From the NCBI RefSeq assembly GCF_003201285.1, contig NZ_QICS01000013.1, positions 1 through 64,000 on the forward strand: a stretch of DNA of 64,000 bases, written 5' to 3'. Both the position numbers and the translations under genes were made by a program. Below are positions 10,406 to 19,206 of this stretch, piece after piece. This stretch comes from Lachnotalea glycerini. Its GTDB lineage: Bacteria; Bacillota; Clostridia; Lachnospirales; Lachnospiraceae. How positions within the stretch are numbered: the stretch's first letter is position 1; each line of letters opens with the position of its first letter. Below the pieces are notes generated by a model. The model made no database searches and was not told the DNA's origin. It saw only the letters and a list, made by a program, of their open reading frames with translations.

Positions 10406-11402
10406 TTTTCCATGCTCCCCTCATTATTACACCATTTTCATAGGTCATCGTACCGATACCATTTCTTTGGTTACTCTGAAATTCACCTTCATAAATGCCG
10501 ATTTTTTGATTGTTCTCATCAAGATAAATCTCGGTTCCCACGCCTTCCTTTTGATTGTTCACCCAATCACCATCATAATAAGCCATGCTTTTATAGGTTA
10601 ATTTTCCTTTCCCATTTCGCTGCCCGTTTGCAAAGCTTCCCTCATAAGTCCACCCATCAATCGATGTATAGATTCCTGTTCCCTGTTCAATATCGTTTTC
10701 AAATTCACCCTGATAAACGTCACCATTTGAGAATGTATCAATTCCACTCCCCGCTTTCTTTCCGTTCAAAAATTCACCCTGATAGCAAAAGCCTTGACTA
10801 CTTGTATAAGTTCCATTGCCATTCCACATATCGTGGCTCCACTCACCATCATAAATGGAACCATCAGCAAAATAATAGATTCCCTTTCCTGACTTCTCAC
10901 CCTTTACAAAATGCCCGGTATAGCTGTCTTGATTGGGATAGCACATGGTTCCTGTCCCCGAAATAACATCATTTTCCCATTCTCCGCTGTATGACCAACC
11001 ATCCAAGCTTTCATAAGAGGCAAATCCATTATAAGCATTATCTTGTGTTTCCTCTTTAAAGAGTCTGTTTTGCTCATATACCTTCTGTGTATCTTGTTCG
11101 TCTGCTGTTATCGTATCTTCCTTTATAACTGTCTCTGTTGCTTCCTTTGCTTGAGAAAATTTTTCATTGTTATCGTCTTCCAACGCATTGGTTACTTTAC
11201 TGCTTTCTTTCTTTTCCTTTGAATCGCCGGCTTCAACTACAACATATTCTTTTTCCTCCTTGTAACCAAGTAATTTTTCTGCCTCATTATTTGGAGATTT
11301 TGATGTCACCTTTGATTGCGGCACACTGAACTTAAAAATCAGAACGACAAAAAAACATAGCACAAAAAAAATGGCTATGTTCTTTTTAAATTTTCCTTTC
11401 AT
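10380..11402 (-). CDS. Membrane-anchored MORN-repeat protein
   Basis: The 340-residue protein has a short cytoplasmic N-terminus, one transmembrane anchor (about 8-28, IAIFFVLCFFVVLIFKF), a charged Ser/Glu/Lys linker to about 125, and then eight or nine MORN repeats of about 23 residues to the C-terminus (for example YSGEWENDVISGTGT, YTGHFVKGEKSGKG, YDGEWSHDMWNGNG, YEGEFQSNQRNGIGT). MORN repeats form elongated beta-sheets that bind lipids or partner proteins. Orientation predicts the repeats lie outside the cell. It is the first gene after a consensus promoter (11459-11487) and overlaps the next gene, so it probably belongs to the Rhs export or surface assembly. A 57-bp copy of residues around 120-137 lies inverted at 12522. 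Confidence 0.9.
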   Translation of the reverse strand: MKGKFKKNIAIFFVLCFFVVLIFKFSVPQSKVTSKSPNNEAEKLLGYKEEKEYVVVEAGDSKEKKESSKVTNALEDDNNEKFSQAKEATETVIKEDTITADEQDTQKVYEQNRLFKEETQDNAYNGFASYESLDGWSYSGEWENDVISGTGTMCYPNQDSYTGHFVKGEKSGKGIYYFADGSIYDGEWSHDMWNGNGTYTSSQGFCYQGEFLNGKKAGSGIDTFSNGDVYQGEFENDIEQGTGIYTSIDGWTYEGSFANGQRNGKGKLTYKSMAYYDGDWVNNQKEGVGTEIYLDENNQKIGIYEGEFQSNQRNGIGTMTYENGVIMRGAWKNDEFVGEQ

Positions 11403-11458
11403 AACCCTCTTACTCCCTCTTTCGTATCAATTTTTGTAAAAACTTTATATAATAATTC

Positions 11459-11487
11459 ATTATATGGATTATTATGGTATTTGTCAA
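11459..11487 (-). promoter_or_regulatory. Consensus sigma-A promoter for the MORN-membrane-Rhs operon
   Basis: On the minus strand, TTGACA (11482-11487) is followed by exactly 17 bases and TATAAT (11459-11464), about 57 bases before the MORN start codon. A perfect match to both hexamers suggests strong basal transcription of the toxin operon. Confidence 0.75.
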
Positions 11488-11714
11488 TAACTCGATTATT
11501 TTTATCGTCAATATGAGTGTTTTATTATTGTATAAAGTTAAATTGGATATTCGCAATTTGCATTGCTACTAGCTCATTTTTACATACATCAGGTATTTTA
11601 TTTGAAAATAGAAAATTTTTCCTCCCTATCACAAACATCTTTATGGATTGTTCTGCAATTTTATTATAACATAATTAGATTGAAAAATTCAGCAATTTCA
11701 AGGGATTTTATTTT
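11488..11714. other. AT-rich intergenic stretch between the Rhs operon and small membrane gene
   Basis: Together with the promoter this makes a gap of about 310 bases without a gene. I see no ORF with a ribosome site and no clear hairpin, only homopolymeric A/T runs. It probably holds the 3' end of the 11715 transcript and the upstream control region of the Rhs operon. Confidence 0.5.
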
Positions 11715-11909
11715 CTAAAAAATATTAAAACATATTTTTATTAAAAATAGAAAAATCAATAGACCTATTATGTATGATATTAAAACTCTAAAATTTTCAT
11801 TATTACAAAAATTTTTTTTCCCTTTAAATATGTTTTGTAACAATAAATCTATTGAAATAACGCAAATAATACAGATTATAGCAACTAATATTGTTTTTAT
11901 AATAATCAT
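11715..11909 (-). CDS. Small two-helix membrane protein, unrecognised
   Basis: The 64-residue protein has two hydrophobic helices (about 3-25 and 43-63) separated by a short basic loop (KGKKNFCNNENFR). It is encoded 19 bases after the stop of the secreted protein at 11929-12441 and reads in the same direction, so the two are probably cotranscribed. The size and topology fit either an immunity-like membrane peptide or an accessory export peptide for its secreted neighbour. Neither can be shown from sequence. Confidence 0.6.
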   Translation of the reverse strand: MIIIKTILVAIICIICVISIDLLLQNIFKGKKNFCNNENFRVLISYIIGLLIFLFLIKICFNIF

Positions 11910-11928
11910 TTTTCACCTCAATTTAAAT

Positions 11929-12441
11929 TTATATAGGACAAACTAAACGAATAGCATTAGATATTATTTTTTTTGTAGAATTGCTAGCATCTGGAATAAC
12001 AAAATCCACAACTGCATAAATTGCAGAATCAATACTATCATCTACGCTGATAACACCATCAAGTAATTGATCTACTGCTGATGAAATACCTTTTCCTGTA
12101 GCCAATGTGACACCATATTTTTTGAGAATTTTTTCAATTTTTGTAGCATTCTTTTTTAAAAATTTTATTACAGTTTTAACTCCTGTTGAAATTGCTTTAC
12201 CTTTTGTGTTTGAATTAAAAGTTATTATTTCTTTACTTTCAATATTATTATATAGATAAAAAGTATCTATGGTTCCAAATTCAGTAATTAATTCGATAGC
12301 AATTTTTTTAGCTGTTTCATCTGATATTACATTTTTAGATGTAACAATAGTAGTAGAAGTTTCTGCAAAAGTAGGAATTGTGTTACAAATTATTATTGCA
12401 CAAATTAATATAAATGATGTAAAAGTTTTTAAAAATTTCAT
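11929..12441 (-). CDS. Small secreted protein, unrecognised, next to the Rhs locus
   Basis: The 170-residue protein has a clear Sec signal peptide (about 1-27, FILICAIIICNTIPTFAE) and a mature part of about 143 residues. The middle is Lys-rich and amphipathic (FLKKNATKIEKILKKYGV), followed by a Gly/Ser/Ala turn region and an acidic segment with VDDSIDSAIYAVVDF. Only one cysteine remains, near the C-terminus. A GGGGG-type ribosome site precedes the ATG. It is followed by a two-helix membrane protein. The lysine-rich helix could suggest a bacteriocin or membrane-active factor, but I recognise no family, so that is speculation. Confidence 0.65.
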   Translation of the reverse strand: MKFLKTFTSFILICAIIICNTIPTFAETSTTIVTSKNVISDETAKKIAIELITEFGTIDTFYLYNNIESKEIITFNSNTKGKAISTGVKTVIKFLKKNATKIEKILKKYGVTLATGKGISSAVDQLLDGVISVDDSIDSAIYAVVDFVIPDASNSTKKIISNAIRLVCPI

Positions 12442-12521
12442 ATTATACCCCCTTTTTTATCTAAATAAACAACTAGCTTTATAGACGATTATAAACAATA
12501 AAATTATATACGTCAATTATT

Positions 12522-12578
12522 AAACACAGGATAATGCTTACAATGGATTTGCTGCTTATGAAAGCTTGGATGGTTGGT
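12522..12578 (+). pseudogene. 57-bp inverted relic of the MORN-repeat gene
   Basis: On the plus strand this segment matches the complement of 10994-11050, inside the MORN gene, at 53 of 57 bases by eye. It still reads TQDNAYNGFAAYESLDGW in frame, bounded by a TAA immediately before and a TAA immediately after. It has no start codon or ribosome site, so it is a non-coding remnant of a duplicated or rearranged MORN gene in the opposite orientation. Confidence 0.8.
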
Positions 12579-12585
12579 AAGTGTA

Positions 12586-12652
12586 ACACACTATACTTAG
12601 CAAGCTAAGTTGTGTGGTCTTGCAGACAGCTTATCACTCATTGAATGATAAG
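12586..12652. repeat. Two adjacent hairpins next to the MORN relic
   Basis: The first inverted repeat (about 12586-12616) has CTTAGC-AA-GCTAAG at its tip and an ACAC/GTGT base. The second (about 12630-12652) pairs CTTATCA with TGATAAG. Neither has a T-run. They lie directly after the relic and may mark an old recombination or mobile-element junction. Confidence 0.5.
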
Positions 12653-12685
12653 TCTATAATTATATGAACTCTTACAAAAACAAAG

Positions 12686-12726
12686 AAGTCCATACCTTCC
12701 CTTTAAGTGGGGGTATAGACTTTTTT
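12686..12726. terminator. Bidirectional intrinsic terminator after the GH28 gene
   Basis: AAGTCCATACC pairs imperfectly with GGTATAGACTT, and the stem is extended by CCC/GGG. It is followed by TTTTTT on the plus strand and by CTTTGTTTTT on the minus strand. It lies just past the stop of the minus-strand GH28 gene and probably ends the glycan operon. Confidence 0.7.
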
Positions 12727-12738
12727 AATAAGGTTAAA

Positions 12739-14061
12739 TTAGAAGACGTTTACATTGGTTACTTCCAATAGCGTAACATCCTCCTTGTAATAGTCCATGA
12801 TACTTTCTTTTTTTTCAATTCTTAAGCCTTGAAAATCAACATCCTTGCAGTAGTTACAATAGATTCCTGATATCTTTCCTTTCATATTGCCAACGCCCTG
12901 ACATGGTCTGATATCATAGCCGTCGATCTCCCATTTTGAATTTTTCAAAAGGACTACCTTTACATTTTGAAACTGAATCTCTTCGATATAATTATCGCTG
13001 CTTCCTGACAAAAATATTCCATTTTCTCCCTTACAGCTAATGTTTTGGAACGTTATATTTTTAATCTTTCCGGCCTTTACTCCCGGTTTTCTGTCAATGG
13101 CAGTAAGACAAATTGGCTCCGCTCTTCCCCACCATTCGTGTGAAAATCTTCTTGTTTCTATTGTAATATTAGAAAATACTACATTTTCCACATTGCCGTT
13201 ATCTCTGATTTGGATGGAAATACCTCTGTTACTTTTGCTAATGGCACAATTGGAAACAAGGATATTTCGAAAGTCATCTTCTCCCTCTGTACCAAACTTA
13301 ATGGCAGCACTAGTCGAAATTAAGGTGCAGTTTGTAATTGTAATATTCTCGCAGGCACCGTATTTTCTGTAGTCTCCTGAGTTCTTCAATACGATGGCAT
13401 CATCTCCGCATTCAATATGACAATTGTTGATTCTTACATTTTTGCAATGGTCTGGGTCAATTCCATCTGAATTAGCCATTTGAAGATTATTCAGGATTCG
13501 AAGCCCCTCAATCAATACATCATTACAGCCTACCAGATGAACCGTCCAAAAGGCACAGTTAATCATCGTTACATCCTTAATGGTTACATGTAAAAAGTCT
13601 TCTAACAGCATCAGCGGAATACGGGGATAATAGGTTCCCTCAATGTGATAGCCTGAATTTGTGCCATAGAAAATCTTTTCATTGGCATCAATGGTTCCAA
13701 AGCCGGTAACCGACACATTTTTTTGATGAAATCCGGTGATAAAAGCATGAAAAGGTCTTCCTGCATATTCACTATTTAAAAAGGAAGGAAGTCCTGACTG
13801 ATGAGCGACTATCTTTCCTTCATTCGCCAAGGGATAATAATCAGCTAGATCATCACTTGCCTTTAAAACAGCACCTCTTTCCAAATGAAAATCCACCTCG
13901 GATTTTAGGAGTATCGAACCACTGTTAAAAATATGACCTCCCGGTAATAATACACGTCCTCCTCCATTTTTGCTGCATTGATCAATGGCTGTTTGAATTG
14001 CACTTGCATCATTGGTAATACCATCACCCTTTGCACCATAATCCATTACGTTATATATCAT
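12739..14061 (-). CDS. Glycoside hydrolase family 28 (polygalacturonase/pectinase type)
   Basis: The 440-residue protein opens with the beta-helix entry typical of the pectate-lyase/GH28 fold (DYGAKGDGITNDASAIQTAI) and carries the GH28 acid cluster: NSDGIDPD (about 197-204) and GDDAI (about 219-223). The usual G-[SH]-G histidine is not evident; the equivalent stretch reads SAAIKFGTE. This occurs in divergent GH28 subfamilies and leaves the exact substrate open. There is no signal peptide, so it probably acts on imported oligosaccharides. It is the last gene of the operon, 23 bases after the alpha-mannosidase. Confidence 0.88.
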   Translation of the reverse strand: MIYNVMDYGAKGDGITNDASAIQTAIDQCSKNGGGRVLLPGGHIFNSGSILLKSEVDFHLERGAVLKASDDLADYYPLANEGKIVAHQSGLPSFLNSEYAGRPFHAFITGFHQKNVSVTGFGTIDANEKIFYGTNSGYHIEGTYYPRIPLMLLEDFLHVTIKDVTMINCAFWTVHLVGCNDVLIEGLRILNNLQMANSDGIDPDHCKNVRINNCHIECGDDAIVLKNSGDYRKYGACENITITNCTLISTSAAIKFGTEGEDDFRNILVSNCAISKSNRGISIQIRDNGNVENVVFSNITIETRRFSHEWWGRAEPICLTAIDRKPGVKAGKIKNITFQNISCKGENGIFLSGSSDNYIEEIQFQNVKVVLLKNSKWEIDGYDIRPCQGVGNMKGKISGIYCNYCKDVDFQGLRIEKKESIMDYYKEDVTLLEVTNVNVF

Positions 14062-14084
14062 AGTTTATCTTGTCTCCTTAACCT

Positions 14085-17000
14085 TTATCTATTTTGCTTT
14101 ATACGCAGTGTTTTAATTTCATAAGGCTTCATTTCAAACTGTATTTCCCCATTTTTACCTGCTATTTCTGTCTCCGGCTGCTCCATGCAATCGCATTCCC
14201 AGATTGTACCTGTGGTAAAATAAGGGGATTCTGCCTTTATAACAGAGCGTTTTTTGTATGCCTCATACAGTCTGATAATAATATCCTGATTGTCCTCTGC
14301 TTGCTTGATAACATCAACAAACACATTTTCTGCATCCAATCTTAAAAGGGAATAGGAATTTGTCTTAATTCCTTTTACAATCTCACCACTTAATGGACAA
14401 TTTAAATCATATGCCTCCTGCGTCACCTTTCCTGCTCTAAAATCTCCTTCATGAGGAAAGAGTGAGTAAGTAAATCTGTGAATTTCTTTATCTGCATCCG
14501 GATTTGGAAAAATTCCTGATTTAATTAAGGTTAAACGCATCACTGACTCATGAATATCATAACCATATTTACAATCGTTTAATAAGGCAACACCATATCC
14601 ATATTCTGAAATATCCGCCCATTTATGGGCACACACCTCAAACTTTGCCGCATCCCAGCTCGTGTTTTCATGTGTCGGACGTTCTACATTTCCAAACTGA
14701 ACCTCGTAGGTTGCCTTGTTGCTGATTATATCAACTGGAAATTCTGCCTTAAGTAAAAGCTGCTGCTGCTTCCAGTCTATTGTTGTTTTAAAATCAATCC
14801 GCTTGGTGTACCCATAGAAATAAATGTATTGCTCTATGGTAGAAGATAAAAATTCCCGTTTTATATAAATGCAAGCCTGTATCGGTCCGTTTTCAACGAT
14901 TCTGCATTCCAAAAGCTCATCAATTGCCCAGCTTTTCTCCTTATAATATGGATCAATATTCCATGCATCGTATTCGTTTGGCCTGTCTTCAAATACCACC
15001 AGACGATTACCTGCTTTTGTAGCTTGCAAGACCTCTCTTCTTGCCGTCTTATCATAGATAGAAATGAATTCTCCAGCCTTATTAAGCTGAATCAAATAGA
15101 ATTTTGTTTCAATCGATAAACCGGCTTCCTTTTCGTTTACAGACTCTATTACCTGACCAAAAGGAGCTGATTCAGTAAGTACCCTTTCGTTTCTCGCAGC
15201 ATTCGACTCATCAAAAACTTCCATTCCTTTTGAAACTGCATTATGAATCAGATATAAGTACTCTCCATCCTTTGACTCCTGCATCAAAAGAGAAGTAATT
15301 GGCTCTTTATGCTTGTCCACTTTTACAATTGTGGTTCTTTCAAAGCTTAAGCAATTATAGACAACCAGCTTTTCTTCTTCGTCTGCTGCTGCCAGATTGG
15401 CTGTAATATTTCTTCTCGCCTCTTCTATTATCGTTTCATCCAGCTTTCTTACCAAGCCGTACTGTTGGTCACAATCCTCATAAACTTCCTTAATGGAGGA
15501 GCCGGGTAAGATATCATGAAACTGATTTAGTAAGACCAGACGCCATGCCTGCTCTAACTCTTTTTGAGGATATTCATAATTTTTACCAAGCATGAGTGCC
15601 AGCATACTAAAAAACTCTGCATCTACATTCAGGAACTCGCATTCACGGTTATTTTTTTTATTTCGCGCCATGGAAGTATACGTTCCCCGATGAAATTCCA
15701 GATACAATTCACCACTCCATTTTGGTACTGTTTTCCCTTTCAGATTTGCTTCTAATGTATGGAAAAAATCCTTTGCAAAGGTCTGTCTGGTTGCCGGTAC
15801 ACCACAAACTCCATATTCTAATCTTTTGCTTTCCTCAAGCATCTCGGCCGTTGGACCACCCCCGCCGTCACCATGTCCATAGCAGGTCAAAACTTCCTGA
15901 TTTAATTCTTTATTTTGATAACGCTGCCAGGTTCCTTTGATCTGACTCGCATTTTGTCTTCCATTATAGGTTGTATTAAAGGAAGGATTTCGTTTTAATT
16001 CCGGATAAACCTCATAATCCTTCGTAGTAATAAAGTAGGTTAAAATTTCACTGCCGTCTAACCCTTTCCAATAAAAAGTATCATTTGGAATCTGATTGTA
16101 TTCATTCCAACCAATTTTAGTTGTCATGAAATAACGAATCCCAGACTTTTTCATAATCTGAGGCAATGCAACACTATAACCAAATACGTCAGGAAGCCAC
16201 AATACCTCCTGTCTTTTTACTCCAAACTCTTCCTTAAAAAATCGCTTTCCATAGAGAAGCTGACGAATCAAAGATTCACCAGATGCCAGATTACAATCGG
16301 CTTCCAGCCACATTGCACCCTCGTTTTCCCATCGTCCTTCCAAAACTTTCTCCTTTATTCTCTCATAAAGCTGTGGTGCTTCCTCTTTCACAAATTGGTA
16401 AAGCTGTGGCTGACTTGACATGAATTTGTACTCCGGATATCGATCCATTAGATTTAGGACTGTCAAAAAGCTTCGTACTACCTTTTGTCTGGTCTGCTTT
16501 AGCTGCCATTTCCAAGCCACATCAATGTGTGTATGCCCGATGCTGTGAACAATCACCTCTGGTTTTTCCGACTTATTTAAATAAAAGTTGTCTTTCAGAA
16601 AAGAATCTGCTTCCTTTACTGAAGCAAAAAACTCCTGTTTATCTGTATCCCGAAGGTCTAACAGATTCACGCATTGACCTAGCTTTTCTAAGGTTTTAAT
16701 TGCCTCAATGTCATCCTCTCTTAATAAGCAGACCGCATCAAACAACACCTTCATATCATAATAAAGCTCCTCCACATCCGTATGGCAGGCAGCTATCTGT
16801 AAATCAAAAAAATTACTATTTTCGGCGCTGTTTGAATAAGCATAGAAAGCAAATTCTATCTCTTGATTTCTTGTCTCCTCCTCAGTCAAAATAATTTGAT
16901 TATGATTCATATCCATGGCGCAACGCATGTTACCATTACTATATACGATAATCTGTGGATTATCCGTATTCCAGATATCGGTTGCACCTGTATTTAACTG

Positions 17001-17252
17001 AATGATGATTGGATGGTTCTGATATTCCTTCGTAATTTTTAATACCGTATAAAACCAAAAATGCTTGTCCGTACCTCCCCAGGTTTCACCCCGAAGAAAT
17101 GGCTTATAGTCAACTAAATTGGCCTGATAGCTTTCTGCGAAAGAATAATCCCCTTCTTTTACATAAATGTTCTCTACCCATTTTACATTTGAATATCTTA
17201 GCTTATCCAAACTTTTCAAAATCGTCTGGATTCTGTTTTTGTACTGATTCAT
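14085..17252 (-). CDS. Glycoside hydrolase family 38 alpha-mannosidase
   Basis: About 1,055 residues, the usual length for bacterial GH38. The zinc-binding GHTHIDVAW motif is at about residues 239-247, the nucleophile region WLPDVFGYS at about 352-360, and a later QFHDILPGSS segment carries a further conserved histidine. The C-terminal half is the all-beta GH38 region. I chose the ATG at 17252 because GGAGG lies just upstream; the in-frame ATG at 17264 sits on the ribosome site itself. It lacks a signal peptide, so it should trim imported mannose-containing glycans in the cytosol. A 141-base gap with a long hairpin separates it from the permease gene upstream. Confidence 0.93.
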   Translation of the reverse strand: MNQYKNRIQTILKSLDKLRYSNVKWVENIYVKEGDYSFAESYQANLVDYKPFLRGETWGGTDKHFWFYTVLKITKEYQNHPIIIQLNTGATDIWNTDNPQIIVYSNGNMRCAMDMNHNQIILTEEETRNQEIEFAFYAYSNSAENSNFFDLQIAACHTDVEELYYDMKVLFDAVCLLREDDIEAIKTLEKLGQCVNLLDLRDTDKQEFFASVKEADSFLKDNFYLNKSEKPEVIVHSIGHTHIDVAWKWQLKQTRQKVVRSFLTVLNLMDRYPEYKFMSSQPQLYQFVKEEAPQLYERIKEKVLEGRWENEGAMWLEADCNLASGESLIRQLLYGKRFFKEEFGVKRQEVLWLPDVFGYSVALPQIMKKSGIRYFMTTKIGWNEYNQIPNDTFYWKGLDGSEILTYFITTKDYEVYPELKRNPSFNTTYNGRQNASQIKGTWQRYQNKELNQEVLTCYGHGDGGGGPTAEMLEESKRLEYGVCGVPATRQTFAKDFFHTLEANLKGKTVPKWSGELYLEFHRGTYTSMARNKKNNRECEFLNVDAEFFSMLALMLGKNYEYPQKELEQAWRLVLLNQFHDILPGSSIKEVYEDCDQQYGLVRKLDETIIEEARRNITANLAAADEEEKLVVYNCLSFERTTIVKVDKHKEPITSLLMQESKDGEYLYLIHNAVSKGMEVFDESNAARNERVLTESAPFGQVIESVNEKEAGLSIETKFYLIQLNKAGEFISIYDKTARREVLQATKAGNRLVVFEDRPNEYDAWNIDPYYKEKSWAIDELLECRIVENGPIQACIYIKREFLSSTIEQYIYFYGYTKRIDFKTTIDWKQQQLLLKAEFPVDIISNKATYEVQFGNVERPTHENTSWDAAKFEVCAHKWADISEYGYGVALLNDCKYGYDIHESVMRLTLIKSGIFPNPDADKEIHRFTYSLFPHEGDFRAGKVTQEAYDLNCPLSGEIVKGIKTNSYSLLRLDAENVFVDVIKQAEDNQDIIIRLYEAYKKRSVIKAESPYFTTGTIWECDCMEQPETEIAGKNGEIQFEMKPYEIKTLRIKQNR

Positions 17253-17304
17253 AATGTCCTCCATTCATGAGTTTTACACACTGAATTCCTTCCCGCGAGT
17301 TTTT

Positions 17305-17348
17305 TTGTAGTATCGAATCTTGCTGTGTAATATACGATACTACAAAAA
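17305..17348. repeat. Intercistronic 14-bp perfect inverted repeat (stem-loop)
   Basis: TTTTTGTAGTATCG is followed after about 19 bases by its exact complement CGATACTACAAAAA. It lies in the 141-base gap between the permease (ending 17394) and GH38 genes. The T-tract is in the 5' arm on both strands, so it does not look like a normal terminator. It could stabilise the 3' end of the transporter mRNA or bind a protein. Confidence 0.6.
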
Positions 17349-17393
17349 GAATGTGCTACAAAATTGTATTATAATCTTGTAACACATGTCATT

Positions 17394-18245
17394 CTAACCT
17401 TTAATACCGGTGGATGCAATACCTTCTACCAGATATTTTTGCATTGTTAAAAAGATGAAAAAGATTGGTAGTAAGGATAGCGTTGCCATAGCAAACATGG
17501 CTCCCCAGTCTGAACCTGCCGTAGGATCTGCAAACATCTTCAACGCATAGCTAACCGGATATTTAAGCGGATCACTTAAATAAAGCAAGGCTGCTAAGAA
17601 ATCATCCCATCTCCACATAAAAGAAAAGATTGCGCTTGTTACTAAAGCCGGTTTAATCAATGGTAAAATAATTTGAACAAATATTTTATAAATGCTGCAA
17701 CCATCCATATAGGCTGCTTCATCCAAGTCAATTGGTATTCCTTTAATAAACTGAATATTCAAAAAGATGAAAAAACCCTGACCAAAAAACTGCGGCACAA
17801 TAATAGGTAAATATGTACCAACCCACCCCATTTTATTAAATAAAATGTACTGTGGAATCATGATAACCTGAAATGGAAGCATCATAGCTACAAGCATACA
17901 TCCAAACCAGAGGCTTTTAAATTTAAAGTTGCATCTTGCAAATCCAAAGGCAACAATAGAAGATGAGATAACTGCGCCAATTGTTGAAAGACCTGCAATA
18001 ATAAGTGAATTCTTAAAAAATATCGCAAATGTATATCCTGCAAAGCCCTGCCAGCCTATCTTATAATTAGTAAAATCAAAACTGGAAGGCAGTAATTTCT
18101 GTGCTGATTTAAATATTTCGGTGGTATCCTTAAAGGAGCCCATTACCATCCATAACAAAGGATATATCATTATAAATGCAAATAGGAAGGTAAAAATATG
18201 ATAAATCACTTTTCCTGTAATTCTTTTAGTCTTGTAATTTTTCAT
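17394..18245 (-). CDS. ABC sugar transporter permease (MalG-like, CUT1 family)
   Basis: A 283-residue inner-membrane protein with six predicted helices and the EAA loop that docks the ATPase (DEAAYMDGCSIYKIF then ILPLIKPAL). It pairs with the MalF-like permease encoded just upstream. The stop codon of that gene and the ATG at 18245 are one base apart, with AAAGGAAG as ribosome site; an in-frame ATG at 18266 lies inside the upstream gene and is less likely. No ATPase gene is present here, so a shared MsmK-type ATPase elsewhere in the genome is inferred. Confidence 0.92.
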   Translation of the reverse strand: MKNYKTKRITGKVIYHIFTFLFAFIMIYPLLWMVMGSFKDTTEIFKSAQKLLPSSFDFTNYKIGWQGFAGYTFAIFFKNSLIIAGLSTIGAVISSSIVAFGFARCNFKFKSLWFGCMLVAMMLPFQVIMIPQYILFNKMGWVGTYLPIIVPQFFGQGFFIFLNIQFIKGIPIDLDEAAYMDGCSIYKIFVQIILPLIKPALVTSAIFSFMWRWDDFLAALLYLSDPLKYPVSYALKMFADPTAGSDWGAMFAMATLSLLPIFFIFLTMQKYLVEGIASTGIKG

Positions 18246-18246
18246 T

Positions 18247-19185
18247 TTACTTCCTTTCTGACTCATAATATACCCATTTATTCTGAGTCTTAAATAATAT
18301 TAATGTAATAAGTCCTACAAACAGTACCATAAACCATGCCATTGCACAGCCGTAACCTAACTTACTGTAAGTAAAGGAATTCTGATACATATAAACGGTA
18401 TAGAATAGTGTTGTATCTCTTGGTTTTCCCTGAGTAATAATATAACTTTGTGTAAAAGCCATAAACCCGCTTATAATTTGATTAATTAAGTTAAAGAAAA
18501 TAGTTGGTGTAAGCATTGGTAATGTAATTTTAAAGAAACGTTGAATTCCATTTGCTCCGTCCACAGTAGCCGATTCATACAAACTAACAGGGACTTGCTT
18601 TAAACCTGATAAAAAGATTAACATGGAAGATCCAAATTGCCATATTGCCAAAATAATGAGTGTCCATATCGCTGTGTCAGAATTTCCAAGCCAGGCAGTC
18701 GTGCTATTGATTCCGATTGAATGAAGCAAAGCATTAATGACACCATCGCTTGCGAAAAGTCTTTTCCACAAAATTGCCACTGCCACACTAGAGCCAATAA
18801 TAGATGGCAAATAATAAACAGCTCTGTAAAAGCCTGATAATTTTGTAGATTTTACGAGTAACATGGCAACAATCAAAGCCATAATCAAACGTAACGGTAC
18901 AGAAAAAAATACGTAATAAAGTGTTACGCCAAAGGTTTTCCAAAATTTGGGATCTGCCGTCAGCATTGTAATGTAGTTTTCAAGTCCAATAAATGTAGGT
19001 TTTTCAAGAATATTATATCTTGTGAATGAAAATCCGAAAGATAAAAGCATTGGTAAAATAATAAAGGCTAAGAAGCCGATTAGGAAGGGCAGGATAAACA
19101 CATATCCTGCGACTCCTTCACTATTCATTATTTGGCCTAAAGTCTTCTTTCTTTTCGGAATAGCACTGTTATTTTTCAATGTCAT
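18247..19185 (-). CDS. ABC sugar transporter permease (MalF-like, CUT1 family)
   Basis: A 312-residue membrane protein with the CUT1 EAA motif variant ESATVDGANGIQRFFKITLP and six predicted helices after a cytoplasmic basic N-terminus. It is encoded 21 bases after the solute-binding lipoprotein and immediately before its partner permease. Start choice is uncertain: the ATG at 19185 is only about two bases from GGAGG, while a TTG two codons downstream (19179) has 8-base spacing. Other genes in this window appear to use UUG with the same spacing. Confidence 0.92.
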   Translation of the reverse strand: MTLKNNSAIPKRKKTLGQIMNSEGVAGYVFILPFLIGFLAFIILPMLLSFGFSFTRYNILEKPTFIGLENYITMLTADPKFWKTFGVTLYYVFFSVPLRLIMALIVAMLLVKSTKLSGFYRAVYYLPSIIGSSVAVAILWKRLFASDGVINALLHSIGINSTTAWLGNSDTAIWTLIILAIWQFGSSMLIFLSGLKQVPVSLYESATVDGANGIQRFFKITLPMLTPTIFFNLINQIISGFMAFTQSYIITQGKPRDTTLFYTVYMYQNSFTYSKLGYGCAMAWFMVLFVGLITLILFKTQNKWVYYESERK

Positions 19186-19206
19186 TTCCTCCAGACTTCA
19201 TGGTAA

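Noticed and set aside
17305-17348. Ordinary intrinsic terminator ending the transporter mRNA
   Set aside because: The T-tract is in the 5' arm and no T-run follows the 3' arm on the minus strand, so it was kept as an unexplained stem-loop instead.
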